A DNA stretch of 64,000 bases from Micromonospora_E sp048060115 (lineage in GTDB: Bacteria > Actinomycetota > Actinomycetes > Mycobacteriales > Micromonosporaceae), in assembly GCF_048060115.1 (NCBI RefSeq), contig NZ_JBHMIM010000029.1, positions 18,650-82,649 of the forward strand, read 5' to 3'. Below the pieces are notes generated by a model that made no database searches, was not told where the DNA came from, and was given only the letters and a program-made list of their open reading frames with translations. Each line of letters opens with the position of its first letter. Position 1 is the first letter of the stretch. Made by a program: the position numbers and the translations under genes. This document shows, piece by piece, positions 27,912-37,364 of this stretch.

Positions 27912-30629
27912 ATGGCCCGCGTGGAAGGGCGATCGACTGTGGTCCCACCGGGCATCGACACCGCCCCGGAGCCGACGAGCCCCGGGCGACGGCCGCTGCG
28001 CGGCCGGGGCACGCTGGTCACCATCGGTACGGTGGCAGCGGTCGTCGCCGGAATGGGGCTGACCGTGCTGGGTCTCGGCGCCGCGGATCACGCCATCGCC
28101 GGCTACGACGCGAGTTCCTGGCTGTGGAGCTCCGCACGGGGTGAGCTCGCCCGAGTCAACGGGCTGACCGGTCGGGTCGACACCCGGGTCGAGGTCGCCG
28201 ACTCACGCGCCCATCAGACGCAGATCGTGCAGACCGACCAGTTCCTGATCCTGCGGGACCTGTCGACCGGGCAGATCAGCTCGCTCAACCTGGCCACCCT
28301 GCGGATCAGTGCCACCACGACGAGCACCAACGGGCTCGGTGTCAGTGTCGCCCTGCACGACGAGGCGGCCTTCGTCGTCGACGCCGTCCAGGGTGTCGTC
28401 CGGCAGATCGACCCCCGCTCGCTGCAGCCGCTCGGCGAGGCCGTGCGGTACCCGCCCGGCATCACCGGTGGCTACTTCGACGGGGCCGGCCGGCTCTGGG
28501 TCGGCGTCCCGAGCGAAGGGACCGTCTCGGCGATCACCGCCGCGCCGTTGCCGGAGGCCCCCGCACAGGGCGGCCCGGCAGCCGTGTTCGACTCGTCACT
28601 GCCCGGCCCGGCCGCAGCGAATCCTGACGACACGACCGGACTGCCCGGGCCGACGCAGGTCCGCACCGTCGCCGTCGCCCCACCCAGCCACGAGCTCACC
28701 ATCTCCGCGCTCGACGACGGGGTCGCGGTGCTCAACCGGACGGCGAGCACCTTGACCCTGCTGCGCGGCGACGACAGCCGCGAGCTGCCGCTCGAACTGG
28801 CAGCGCCCGGGATGCTGCCGCCGCGTACCACCGGTGAGCAGGTCGCTGTCACGGTGCCGGAGCAGCGTCGGGTGATCCTGGTCGACGACGACGGGGTCCG
28901 GCAGTTCACTGTGCCCGGCAGCGGGTCGGCGCTGCGGCCCGCAGTCGTCTGGGCAGGTCGGGTGTACTGCGCCGACGAACGCACCCGGGAGATCTTCGCG
29001 TTCGACTCCACCGGCACGACGCTGCCGGCGATCGCCATCGCGGAGGCGAGCGGCCCGCTGGAGTTGGAAGTCCGGGAGAACCACCTGTTCATCAACGCGC
29101 CGGACGCGTCCACCGCCCGGGTCGTCACCGACCACCACGAGGTTCGGGTGGTCGACAAGTACGCCAACGACATCCTCGGCGGGGATCCGCCGCCGGTTCC
29201 GCCGCCACCACCGCCGCCGGTGGAGCCGGCTGTCGGCAAGCCGGGGGCGCCCGGCAACGTCACCGCGGCGGCCGGGGACCGCACGGCCCGGGTGAGTTGG
29301 CGCCCGGCACCGGACAACGGCGCCGGCATCCTGCGGTACGTGATCACCGGTGCCGGGCGCACCGTCGAGGTGGGCGCCAACCAGCGCTCCTTCGAGGTCA
29401 CCGCGCTCACCAACGGTGAGACGTACCGGTTCTCCGTACACGCGGTGAACTCCGAAGGCGCCGGTCCGGACCGGGAGTCCAACCCGGTCACCCCGACCGC
29501 CGCGGTGCCGGACGCCCCCACCGAGGTCACCGCACAGGCCCGCCCCGACGGCGCGGTCGTGGTCAGCTGGCCGGCGGCCAACGGGCAGGGCAACACTGTC
29601 GCCACGTACACCGTGACCGCGATCTCGGCCGAGGCCACCGCGCCCGCCGGGAATGCCGACGGCACCGAGCTGGTCATCGCCCCCGGCGCGCTGGAGTACG
29701 GCACCCAGTACGCATTCACCGTCATCGCCGTCACCGACCAGGGTGCGAACTCGACGGCGTCGCCGCTGAGCAACTCCGTCGTCCCGTACACGACACCCGA
29801 CCCGCCGGCCGACGTCGCCGCCGCGACCGTGGCCGACCGACGCGGTGCCGTCCGGGTGAGTTGGCGCCCTGCCGCCGGCAACGGCCGGCCGGTCACCGGG
29901 TACGTCGTCGTGACCGGCGACCGGCGCACCGAGGTCACCGACGGGGCCGGGGTCGTCATCGCCGATCTCGGCGACGGGACGGACGTCGCGGTGGCGGTGC
30001 ACGCGGTCAACGCCGCCGGGGAGGGTGCGCCAGCGACCACGACCGCCCGTACCGTCGCCGCGCCCCGGGTCACCGTCACCGGCGCCACCGCGGACACCAG
30101 CTCGGTGACCCTGGCATTTACTGTGGACGCCGGCGGCGGGGAGGTCAGATGCACCGCAGCGGCGGAGGGCAGCCAACCGGTCACCGGTGGCTGCGACAGC
30201 ATTCGGGTGACCGGTCTCTACCCCGGTCGGTCGTACACCTTCACCGTCCGGGCCGCCAACGCGGCCGGCACCGGCACCGCGACCCACACCCGCGCCACCG
30301 CGGCCCTGCAGGGCACCGCCACCTGCGTCAACGGACCAGATGGCGAGCAGCGCACCTACTGCGACGCGGACGTTGCCGGCCGCAACGGCAACGAGATCTT
30401 CTCGGTCCCCGAGCAGGACAACGACCGCCAGGTCGGCTGGGTCCCCAACGGCACCCGGTTGACCGCGCTGTGCCGACGGCAGGGCGAGCATGTCGACTCC
30501 TGGATCTACAACGGCGGCAAGGCGAGCACCTGGTGGATCCGGGTGGAGTACGACGGTCTCAACTACATTCCCTGGGCCTGGTTCAACCTGGCCGGCGGTG
30601 ACGACCTCCACTCGCTGCCGACCTGCTGA
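27912..30629 (+). CDS. Membrane-anchored fibronectin type III repeat protein
   Basis: About 905 aa from ATG 27912. An N-terminal transmembrane helix (VTIGTVAAVVAGMGLTVLGL) is followed by a ~370-residue propeller-like region (repeats such as LWVGVPSEGTVSAI). A proline-rich hinge (PPPVPPPPPPP near nt 29190) leads to three or four FN3 domains with the usual W-x-P and Y-x-F-x-V-x-A-x-N pattern (VSWRPAPDNG, TYRFSVHAVN, VSWRPAAGNG, SYTFTVRAAN). The C-terminal ~100 residues carry Cys pairs and many aromatics. It is probably exposed at the cell wall. It lies 44 bp before moxR; such FN3-MoxR-DUF58-transglutaminase sets recur in actinobacteria, but their role is unclear. Confidence 0.8.
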   Translation: MARVEGRSTVVPPGIDTAPEPTSPGRRPLRGRGTLVTIGTVAAVVAGMGLTVLGLGAADHAIAGYDASSWLWSSARGELARVNGLTGRVDTRVEVADSRAHQTQIVQTDQFLILRDLSTGQISSLNLATLRISATTTSTNGLGVSVALHDEAAFVVDAVQGVVRQIDPRSLQPLGEAVRYPPGITGGYFDGAGRLWVGVPSEGTVSAITAAPLPEAPAQGGPAAVFDSSLPGPAAANPDDTTGLPGPTQVRTVAVAPPSHELTISALDDGVAVLNRTASTLTLLRGDDSRELPLELAAPGMLPPRTTGEQVAVTVPEQRRVILVDDDGVRQFTVPGSGSALRPAVVWAGRVYCADERTREIFAFDSTGTTLPAIAIAEASGPLELEVRENHLFINAPDASTARVVTDHHEVRVVDKYANDILGGDPPPVPPPPPPPVEPAVGKPGAPGNVTAAAGDRTARVSWRPAPDNGAGILRYVITGAGRTVEVGANQRSFEVTALTNGETYRFSVHAVNSEGAGPDRESNPVTPTAAVPDAPTEVTAQARPDGAVVVSWPAANGQGNTVATYTVTAISAEATAPAGNADGTELVIAPGALEYGTQYAFTVIAVTDQGANSTASPLSNSVVPYTTPDPPADVAAATVADRRGAVRVSWRPAAGNGRPVTGYVVVTGDRRTEVTDGAGVVIADLGDGTDVAVAVHAVNAAGEGAPATTTARTVAAPRVTVTGATADTSSVTLAFTVDAGGGEVRCTAAAEGSQPVTGGCDSIRVTGLYPGRSYTFTVRAANAAGTGTATHTRATAALQGTATCVNGPDGEQRTYCDADVAGRNGNEIFSVPEQDNDRQVGWVPNGTRLTALCRRQGEHVDSWIYNGGKASTWWIRVEYDGLNYIPWAWFNLAGGDDLHSLPTC

Positions 30630-30673
30630 CACCAGCCACACCCCCGATCCACCTCGGCGAGGAGACAGCCGCA

Positions 30674-31669
30674 GTGACCGTGACCGCACCGCTGAGCCCC
30701 CACGAGGTGACCGGCTTCGCCTCGGTCGCCGCCCGACTGGCCGGTGGGATCGCCACCGTGGTGCTGGGCAAGCCCCAGGTGGTGCGGCTGGCGCTGACCG
30801 CCCTGTTCGCACAGGGTCACGTGCTTGTCGAAGACGTGCCCGGAGTCGGCAAGACCACTCTTGCCCGGGCGATCGCCGCCACCGTCCACGGACATTGGCG
30901 GCGTATCCAGTTCACTCCGGATCTGCTGCCGGCAGACGTGTCCGGGGTGACCATCTTCAACCAGTCGACCCAGGGATTCGAGTTCCATCCTGGCCCGGTG
31001 TTCGCCAACATCGTCATCGCCGACGAGATCAACCGGGCATCGCCGAAGACCCAGTCGGCCCTGCTCGAGGTAATGGAGGAGCACACGGTCACGGTCGACG
31101 GGGTACGCCACCCGGTGCCCCGGCCGTTCCTCGTCGTCGCCACCCAGAACCCTGTCGAGATGGACGGCACCTATCGGTTGCCCGAGGCTCAGCTGGACCG
31201 GTTCCTGGTCCGGCTGTCGGTGGGCTATCCGGACGAGCAGACCGAGATCGAGGTGCTACGGGGCGCGACGCTGCGCTCACCCGAGGCACTGGAACCGGTC
31301 ATCGACACGGCAGCTGTCGGCGAACTGATCCGGATGGCGCAGCGGGTGCACATCGCAGACCCGCTCTACGGCTACGCCGTACGGCTGGCCGTGGCGACGC
31401 GGACCCACCCCGCGGTCCGGGTCGGGGTGAGCCCTCGCGGAGTGATCGCACTGACCCGGGCGGCCTGCGCGTACGCCCTCATCGACGGCCGCGGTTTCGT
31501 CCTGCCGGAGGATCTGAAGGCCTTGTTGGAGCCGGTGTTCGCGCACCGTCTGCTGCTGACCGCCGATGCCCAACTGCGAGGGCTCACCGCCGGTGAGGTG
31601 CTGGCCGACGCGGTCCGGTCCGTCCCGGTGCCGCTGCCCGCCGGTCAACCCACGCCGGTCCCGGCCTGA
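30674..31669 (+). CDS. moxR: MoxR-family AAA+ ATPase
   Basis: 331 aa from GTG 30674 with GAGGAG upstream. Walker A is GVGKTT (~ residue 56), Walker B is IVIADEINR (~ residue 113), sensor 1 is VVATQNPVE, and the arginine region is EAQLDRFL, all typical of MoxR. These ATPases act as chaperones that insert cofactors into, or mature, partner proteins, usually together with DUF58/VWA proteins. The DUF58 gene starts 13 bp downstream. Confidence 0.93.
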   Translation: MTVTAPLSPHEVTGFASVAARLAGGIATVVLGKPQVVRLALTALFAQGHVLVEDVPGVGKTTLARAIAATVHGHWRRIQFTPDLLPADVSGVTIFNQSTQGFEFHPGPVFANIVIADEINRASPKTQSALLEVMEEHTVTVDGVRHPVPRPFLVVATQNPVEMDGTYRLPEAQLDRFLVRLSVGYPDEQTEIEVLRGATLRSPEALEPVIDTAAVGELIRMAQRVHIADPLYGYAVRLAVATRTHPAVRVGVSPRGVIALTRAACAYALIDGRGFVLPEDLKALLEPVFAHRLLLTADAQLRGLTAGEVLADAVRSVPVPLPAGQPTPVPA

Positions 31670-31682
31670 GCTGGTCCACGCT

Positions 31683-32870
31683 GTGACGATCACCGCGCGC
31701 TGTCTCGGTCTCAGTGTGAGCGCCGCGCTGCTCACCGTGGCCGGCTCCGTACTCGGCTATCCGGAGTTGGCGCTGCTCGGCACGGCGGGCCTGATCGCCG
31801 TCGGGTACGCCGCCGGCTACACGTCGTGGCAACCACGACTGGTCGTACGTCGCAGCGTCCATCCGGATCGGGTGACCCGTGGCGACGACTGCACGGTGAC
31901 GCTGCTGGTCGACGCCCGGCGTCGGTGGGGTGCGGTCAGTCTGCTCGCCGAGGAGCGGTGCGGGCAACGGTGGATCGCCGTGCCACTGGTGAGGCTGCGC
32001 TCGGGTGCGCAGACGACCGTGCGCTACGCGGTGCCCACCGATCGGCGTGGCGTGTTCCCGATCGGTCCGCTGCGGGTGTCGCGGCGGGACCTGTTCGGAC
32101 TGATCAGTGTCGGACGCGAGCATGGCGATGCGGTCCAGGTGTGGGTGCGACCCCGGGTGCTCCCCCTGCAGGCGGTGCCGGCCGGGGTGGCGCGCAGTCT
32201 GGACGGACAACTCGACCGGGTTCCGCACGGCAGCATCACCTTCGACTCGTTGCGGGAGTACATCGTCGGCGACGAGCTACGCCGGGTGCACTGGCGCACC
32301 AGTGCCCGGATCGGGCAGTTGATGGTGCGGGAGCACGTCGACACCAGCCTGCCGCGGCTCGTGGTGCTGCTCGACAACCGGATCCTCGCCCATCCTGACG
32401 CCGACGCGGGCTCGTCGGCGACCTTCGAGGCGGCCTGCGAGGCGGCAGCTTCGGTGTTCAGCGCGGCGACCCGGGCCGACCTGGCGGTGTCGGTGCGGAT
32501 GGTGGTCGACGACCCGTCGGTGGCCGGCACGAGTAGCCATCCGCTGGACCGGCTGGCGGAGGTCACGCTGGCCCGGACCGACCGGCTCGTCTCCGGCGAC
32601 CCGGTGCTGCTGGTCTGCGACCGGCTACGCCGGCAGAAGCCGGGCGACACCCTGGTGTATCTCACCGGTGTCGGTGACGATGCGGCAGTCGCGCGGGTTG
32701 GCGCGCTGCGCGCAGCGTTCACCACCGTGCTGATCGGCCGGCTGACCGGGCCGACCACAGCCGGCGTGCCCGCAGCGCCCCGCCCCGCCCCGCCGCCCGG
32801 CGTGCTGTTCGTCGAGGCGGTCGACGGGCCAGGCTTCGCGGCGGCCTGGGATGCCGTGGGTACGCGGTGA
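31683..32870 (+). CDS. DUF58 domain membrane protein
   Basis: 395 aa from GTG 31683; the longer frame runs back into moxR and is rejected. Two N-terminal hydrophobic helices (LGLSVSAALLTVAGSVLG, LALLGTAGLIAVGYAAGY) anchor it. The DUF58 signature ELRRVHWRTSARIGQLMVRE lies near residue 200, and the C-terminal half has the vWA-like fold expected for this family (LVVLLDN). It is the usual partner of MoxR ATPases and overlaps the next gene by GTGA. Precise function unknown. Confidence 0.88.
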   Translation: MTITARCLGLSVSAALLTVAGSVLGYPELALLGTAGLIAVGYAAGYTSWQPRLVVRRSVHPDRVTRGDDCTVTLLVDARRRWGAVSLLAEERCGQRWIAVPLVRLRSGAQTTVRYAVPTDRRGVFPIGPLRVSRRDLFGLISVGREHGDAVQVWVRPRVLPLQAVPAGVARSLDGQLDRVPHGSITFDSLREYIVGDELRRVHWRTSARIGQLMVREHVDTSLPRLVVLLDNRILAHPDADAGSSATFEAACEAAASVFSAATRADLAVSVRMVVDDPSVAGTSSHPLDRLAEVTLARTDRLVSGDPVLLVCDRLRRQKPGDTLVYLTGVGDDAAVARVGALRAAFTTVLIGRLTGPTTAGVPAAPRPAPPPGVLFVEAVDGPGFAAAWDAVGTR

Positions 32871-35110
32871 ACGACGCCGGACCGGCCCGCTGGGTACGCC
32901 GGGTGACGGTACCCGCGGTGCTGATCGCCCTCGTCGCCTCCGCCGCCCTGCTCCTCGGGCGGATCTACGACGGACCAACGGTGACCTGGCTGATCGCCGG
33001 CAGCGGCGCCAGTGCGGTGCTGATCGGCGCGCTCGCCCGGCGGCTGCCGAACTGGCAGGTGGCTCCATTGTCGATCATGCTGATGGGCGGCTACCTGCTG
33101 GCGACCTGCTGGTGGACGGCGCGCCAGGCCGAGTTGCCCGCGACGGCCACCCGGCTGCTGGTCGACGCCGCGGTCAACGGCGTGCCCCGGCTGCTGACCG
33201 CGATGATTCCGATGGAGCCGGTCCCGGACACGGTCGTCGTACCGGTCGTCGCCAGTTGGATCGCCGGGCTGACCGCTGCTGAGATCGCGGTACGCGGCCG
33301 GCGCATGCTGCTCGGACTTCTCCCACCGCTGTTGTTGTTCGGCGCGGCGGTGTTCGTCGTGGGTCCCAACGCCGAACCGGCCCGCTGGCCCGCAGTGCTG
33401 TTCGCCGCGGCCGCCGCATTGGGGCTGATGGTCACCGCCAGCCGACCGACGCCGGCCGGGCCCGCCCCGGTCGACTCCGCACCGCTCGCCTGGTCGACGG
33501 CAGCGCGAGACCAGCCCTCGGCCGGCCGGATCGACGGGCTACGGCTGCGGTCGACGCTGCTCTCCCTGGCCGGCGCGGGCGCCGTACTGCTGGTGGTCGT
33601 GTTGAGCGCGCCGGTGGTGGTGGCCCGGATCTCGACCACCGATGTCGACCCACGCCGATTCGTCACGCCCCCACAGGTCGACAGCCTCGACGAAAATCCG
33701 CTGATCAGGATATCCGGCTGGGCTCTCAACCCGGACCAGCCGCTGTTCGACGTACAGGTCGGGGCGCCGTCCGGGGACGCCGTGTCCGAGCCGGGTCGGT
33801 CGGCGGGGTCGGGTGAGCAGCTCCGGCTACGGCTGGCGGTGCTGCACGACTACGACGGGGTGACCTGGCGGGTCGGTGGCACCTACCGCAACGCCGGCCG
33901 GGTCCTGCCGCTGGCAACAGCCACCGAGACCGACCGGAGCCTGGTCCACCAGCGGATCACCATCGCCGAGCTGTCCGGCCGGCTGCTACCGGCAATGCCG
34001 GTGCCGGCCCGGGTCGACGGGGTACGGGTCGCCTACGACGCCGCCAGCGGCACCTTGCTGCACCCCGAGGGTCTCACCGCCGGGATGAGCTATACCGTCG
34101 ACTCGGTGCCACCGCCCCCGGCGTCGAACGCGCTGATCACCGCAGACGTGCCCGCCGGGGACGGTGTCGCCCGGGTGCTGCGGGTGGCCGACGGCGTACC
34201 GGCGGAACTGAGCCGACTCGCCCGGCAGATCGCCGAGGACAACGGCGCGCCGTACCAGCGGGCACTGGCCCTCGAGCAGTTCCTGGCCGAGCACTACCAC
34301 CTGGTCTCCGACGCGCCGAGCGGGCACGCGTACCCGAATCTGGGCTTCTTCCTGCTCGGGCCGCGCGAGGCCGGCGGCCAACGGGGTACGTCCGAGCAGT
34401 TCGCCGCCGCCTACGCGCTGCTCGGCCGGTTGATCGGGTTGCCCACCCGGGTGGTCGTCGGATTCGTCGTGTCACCCGGCGGCACGTCCGTTCACGGGGT
34501 TCACGCGGTGGCCTGGCCGGAGGTGCTCTTCTCCGGCATCGGTTGGGTGCCGTTCGACCCACTGCCCCGCCCGGACAGCGCGATCAGACCGGTGGAGGAG
34601 GATTTCCGGCCGGCGCCGCAGGAATCGACCCCGCCGGTGGAGCAGAGTCCCCTGCCCCCGGTCGAGCCGGTGCCGTCGGTACCTGCGGCGGCCAACCCCG
34701 GGCGACAGGGCTCGACACCGGGCTGGATGGTTGGCACAGTCGGCGGGATGGTGGGGCTCGCCGTGGTGTGCAGCGGGCTCTTCGGCGTGCTCGCGCTACG
34801 CCGCCGGCAGCATCGGATCCGGCTGAGCAGCGGTGGGCCTGCCGACCGGATCGGCGGTGCCTGGCTGGAGGTCGTCGACGCTCTTCGACTCGCCGGCCAT
34901 CCGGCGGGGGCTCACCTGTCGGCGAGTGAGGTGTCCCGCCACGGCCGGGCGCTGCCGGGAGTCGATGCGCTGCCCGACCTCGATCCCCTCGCCGACCTGG
35001 TGAACTACGCCATGTTCGCCCCGGACGACGCCGACCTGGAACAGGCAGGGGTGGCCGGCGCCCACGCCATCGGGTACGTCGACACGCTGCGTGCCCGCCG
35101 GTCGTGGTAG
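32867..35110 (+). CDS. Transglutaminase-like (TgpA-type) membrane protein, nucleophile Cys replaced by Ser
   Basis: 747 aa from GTG 32867 (4-bp overlap with the DUF58 gene). About six N-terminal hydrophobic helices, a long extracytoplasmic region with the transglutaminase core at ~490-565, a Pro-rich linker and a last helix near residue 630 (WMVGTVGGMVGLAVV). The family core normally reads G-x-C-x-x-F-A; here it is GTSEQFAAAYALL, so the nucleophile position is Ser509 (codon TCC). The histidine region is VHGVHAVAWPEVLF and a WVPFDP box is present. It may be catalytically altered or a structural pseudoenzyme. Last gene of the TPR-FN3-MoxR-DUF58 group. Confidence 0.85.
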   Translation: MNDAGPARWVRRVTVPAVLIALVASAALLLGRIYDGPTVTWLIAGSGASAVLIGALARRLPNWQVAPLSIMLMGGYLLATCWWTARQAELPATATRLLVDAAVNGVPRLLTAMIPMEPVPDTVVVPVVASWIAGLTAAEIAVRGRRMLLGLLPPLLLFGAAVFVVGPNAEPARWPAVLFAAAAALGLMVTASRPTPAGPAPVDSAPLAWSTAARDQPSAGRIDGLRLRSTLLSLAGAGAVLLVVVLSAPVVVARISTTDVDPRRFVTPPQVDSLDENPLIRISGWALNPDQPLFDVQVGAPSGDAVSEPGRSAGSGEQLRLRLAVLHDYDGVTWRVGGTYRNAGRVLPLATATETDRSLVHQRITIAELSGRLLPAMPVPARVDGVRVAYDAASGTLLHPEGLTAGMSYTVDSVPPPPASNALITADVPAGDGVARVLRVADGVPAELSRLARQIAEDNGAPYQRALALEQFLAEHYHLVSDAPSGHAYPNLGFFLLGPREAGGQRGTSEQFAAAYALLGRLIGLPTRVVVGFVVSPGGTSVHGVHAVAWPEVLFSGIGWVPFDPLPRPDSAIRPVEEDFRPAPQESTPPVEQSPLPPVEPVPSVPAAANPGRQGSTPGWMVGTVGGMVGLAVVCSGLFGVLALRRRQHRIRLSSGGPADRIGGAWLEVVDALRLAGHPAGAHLSASEVSRHGRALPGVDALPDLDPLADLVNYAMFAPDDADLEQAGVAGAHAIGYVDTLRARRSW

Positions 35111-35190
35111 CGGCGGATCGTCTGGTCGCTGCACCCCGGTCCGCTGCGGTGGCATCGCCAGCGGACCTCCGCCGGCGGCAAGACCCGAGG

Positions 35191-35209
35191 ACCGGTTAGG
35201 CTTACCTAA
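35191..35209 (+). promoter_or_regulatory. Iron-box-like site (IdeR/DmdR type)
   Basis: ACCGGTTAGGCTTACCTAA matches 15 of 19 positions of the known actinobacterial iron box TTAGGTTAGGCTAACCTAA, and 13 of 14 in its right-hand part. It ends 23 bp before the TTG start of the DUF3159 gene, a place where a bound repressor would block transcription. Confidence 0.55.
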
Positions 35210-35232
35210 GACTACCGGCGGGAGGCGGGGCG

Positions 35233-35991
35233 TTGAGCGGAGCGTCGGACGGCACCCAGACGGAGTCTCTGGCGCAGCTGCTGGGCGGTCGTCGCGGAGC
35301 GATCGATGCCACCGTGCCGGCGGTCGCGTTCGGCGCCGGGTACGCACTGGGTGGGCAGTCGATCTGGTACGGCGTGCTCGCCGCGCTGGCGGCCGGCGGG
35401 CTGATCGGCGGTGTCCGGTTGCGGCACGGGCACCGGCCCAGGTCCGTGCTGATCGGCCTACTCGCCGTCTGCGTCGCCGCGCTCATCGCGCTGCGCACCG
35501 GGCGGGCCGCCGACTTCTTCCTGCTGCAGTTGCTCTCCAACGCCGCCAGCGTGTTGGCCTGGATCATCAGCATCGTGGCCCGCTGGCCGCTGCTGGGCGT
35601 GGTGGTAGGTGGGGCGCTGGGTCAACGCGGACGGTGGCGGCGTGATCCGGCGCTGCTGCGGGCGTACAGCCGTGGCAGTTGGGTCTGGGTTGGTCAGTAC
35701 GTGGTCCGGGTCGCGGTGTTCGTACCGCTGTACCTGTCTGACGAGGTGATCGCGCTGGCCGCGGCTCGGGCCGCGCTGAGCTGGCCGCTGGTCGCGGCGT
35801 GTCTGGCGGTGAGTTGGTGGGTGATCCGGCGGTCCATGCCGCCCGGGCACCCCGGGTTGCGCCACCCGGTGGCACCGAGTTCGACGGCGGGTGTCGCGAC
35901 GCCGCAGCGGGATCAGACCGGCACGGCCGGGCTGCCAACCGGAGACGATTCGACGCCGGCCCAGCGGCCCCGACCGTCCGGCGAGGACTGA
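35233..35991 (+). CDS. DUF3159 family membrane protein
   Basis: 252 aa from TTG 35233, with GGAGGCGGGG just upstream. The N-terminus LAQLLGGRRGAIDATVPAVAFGAGYALG is typical of DUF3159, followed by five or six hydrophobic helices. The last ~45 residues are hydrophilic. The family has no established function. The gene is separated from the transglutaminase-like gene by 122 bp containing an iron-box-like site, so it may form its own iron-responsive unit. I cannot say what it transports, if anything. Confidence 0.8.
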   Translation: MSGASDGTQTESLAQLLGGRRGAIDATVPAVAFGAGYALGGQSIWYGVLAALAAGGLIGGVRLRHGHRPRSVLIGLLAVCVAALIALRTGRAADFFLLQLLSNAASVLAWIISIVARWPLLGVVVGGALGQRGRWRRDPALLRAYSRGSWVWVGQYVVRVAVFVPLYLSDEVIALAAARAALSWPLVAACLAVSWWVIRRSMPPGHPGLRHPVAPSSTAGVATPQRDQTGTAGLPTGDDSTPAQRPRPSGED

Positions 35992-36101
35992 CAACCGAGC
36001 CGCGGGATGCCGAGCGGCTTCCCACCCGAGCCATCGTGCTCCGGATGTGACTACAGTGACCACGCTGTCGAACGCATTCGCACGAGGAGGCCGGGGCTTT
36101 C

Positions 36102-37130
36102 GTGGCCGAAAAATCCGCTGACCACACCAGGGCAGTCACCCACACCGAACCGGAAGCGGAAGGTGCCCTCGCTCAGCCGACCGTCGAGCTGAGGGTACTC
36201 GGCGATCGCTCGACCGGCCCGGTCACCGACGAACCGACGGTCGAGCACCCGATCATCCAACCGTCCGGCAGCCGAGCCGGCGCCACAGCCGCGCATCCGC
36301 TCCTCGCCGAGGTGCCGCAGTCCGGGGCGGCGGCCGAACCGGTCACAGGGTTGGACGATCCGACCCAGGAGCAGCCGATCATCCGGCCAGTTCCGGCAGC
36401 CAGCGTGCCGGCGGCTCCCGAGCCGAAGGCCGGCGTGCCGGCGGCTCCCGAGCCGCAAGCCGCCGCGCCAGCAGCCCCCGGACCGGCCGGCGTCGCGGTC
36501 ATCGACGAACCCGACCAGTTCATCGGGGTCGTCCGCCGCTACGGGTGGGTGGCGGCCGCTGCCGGAGTCGCCGCCATTGCCCTGCTCTGCTCGGCACCGT
36601 TCGTCTCCGGCACCGGGCTGCTGTGGAGTCCGCCGGCCGTACCGCAGACCTCGGTGTCGCCGACCGTGGAACCAGCAGGAACGACCGCGCCGCCCACTCC
36701 GACGCCCAGCGCCACCGAGAGCTCGCCGGCTGCTGCCGACGTCTTGGCCGGTCAGCCGGTCCCGACTGACCCGGGGGTCGAGCAGCCGCCCGATGTACCG
36801 GCGCCGACGGTAGCGACGCCGACGCCGACCAGCGACGCGTCCTCCCCCCGTGCTTCGCCACCGGTGGCCACCGAACCCGTGCTGCTCGGTCCTGACAACG
36901 ACGACGACCTACGCCGGCTACTCGACACCTACTGCAAGCAGAGGCACGGTGGACAGTGGATGGCCTGGCCGGGCTCGACGGACGGCCGCTGGACCTGCGT
37001 CCGTCCGAGGACCGACAACAGCAAGGACCTCGACGTACGACTTGCCTGCGCCCAACGGTACGGCGAACCGGTCGACGCCGAGTTGACGAACCGCCGGAAC
37101 GAACTGAGCTGGCGCTGCTACCGGTCGTGA
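36102..37130 (+). CDS. Single-pass membrane protein with Cys-containing extracellular domain, unknown
   Basis: 342 aa from GTG 36102; GAGGAGG lies 11 bases upstream. I do not recognise the family. Residues ~1-140 are acidic and Ala/Pro-rich, with a short duplication (VPAAPEPKAG, VPAAPEPQAA). One transmembrane helix follows at ~148-172 (WVAAAAGVAAIALLCSAPFV), then a Thr/Pro-rich extracellular stem to ~260. The C-terminal ~75 residues form a compact domain with four Cys (TYCKQRHGG, WTCVRP, LACAQRYG, WRCYRS), probably two disulfides. It is followed by a strong hairpin terminator. Confidence 0.65.
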   Translation: MAEKSADHTRAVTHTEPEAEGALAQPTVELRVLGDRSTGPVTDEPTVEHPIIQPSGSRAGATAAHPLLAEVPQSGAAAEPVTGLDDPTQEQPIIRPVPAASVPAAPEPKAGVPAAPEPQAAAPAAPGPAGVAVIDEPDQFIGVVRRYGWVAAAAGVAAIALLCSAPFVSGTGLLWSPPAVPQTSVSPTVEPAGTTAPPTPTPSATESSPAAADVLAGQPVPTDPGVEQPPDVPAPTVATPTPTSDASSPRASPPVATEPVLLGPDNDDDLRRLLDTYCKQRHGGQWMAWPGSTDGRWTCVRPRTDNSKDLDVRLACAQRYGEPVDAELTNRRNELSWRCYRS

Positions 37131-37155
37131 CCGCGCGGTAGTGGCCTCAATGGGG

Positions 37156-37209
37156 TGTGGTGGGCCGACCGGGATCGCTGCGTTGTCCGATCCCGGCCGA
37201 CCCACCACA
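37156..37209. terminator. Long hairpin, likely bidirectional terminator
   Basis: Arms of 22 bases (TGTGGTGGG...GGGATCG and its complement) with only two mismatches and a 10-base loop. It lies 25 bp after the unknown membrane protein gene and faces the convergent GH48 gene. Confidence 0.75.
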
Positions 37210-37320
37210 GGCGGGCCTGACCGTGGGAATCAGGCCGTCTGGGGCGATCCGGTCGCCCGTGGCGATCATGCCGGACCGCAGGTGGATCGGGTTGCGCCGA
37301 GCAGGTGGTGCGGGTCAGGG

Positions 37321-37358
37321 GTGTCCGGGTGGGAGGGGCCGGCCGCCCACCCGGACAC
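37321..37358 (-). terminator. Hairpin terminator of the GH48 gene
   Basis: Perfect 13-bp inverted repeat GTGTCCGGGTGGG / CCCACCCGGACAC with a 12-base loop, six bases past the cellulase stop codon. Confidence 0.75.
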
Positions 37359-37364
37359 CGGTCC

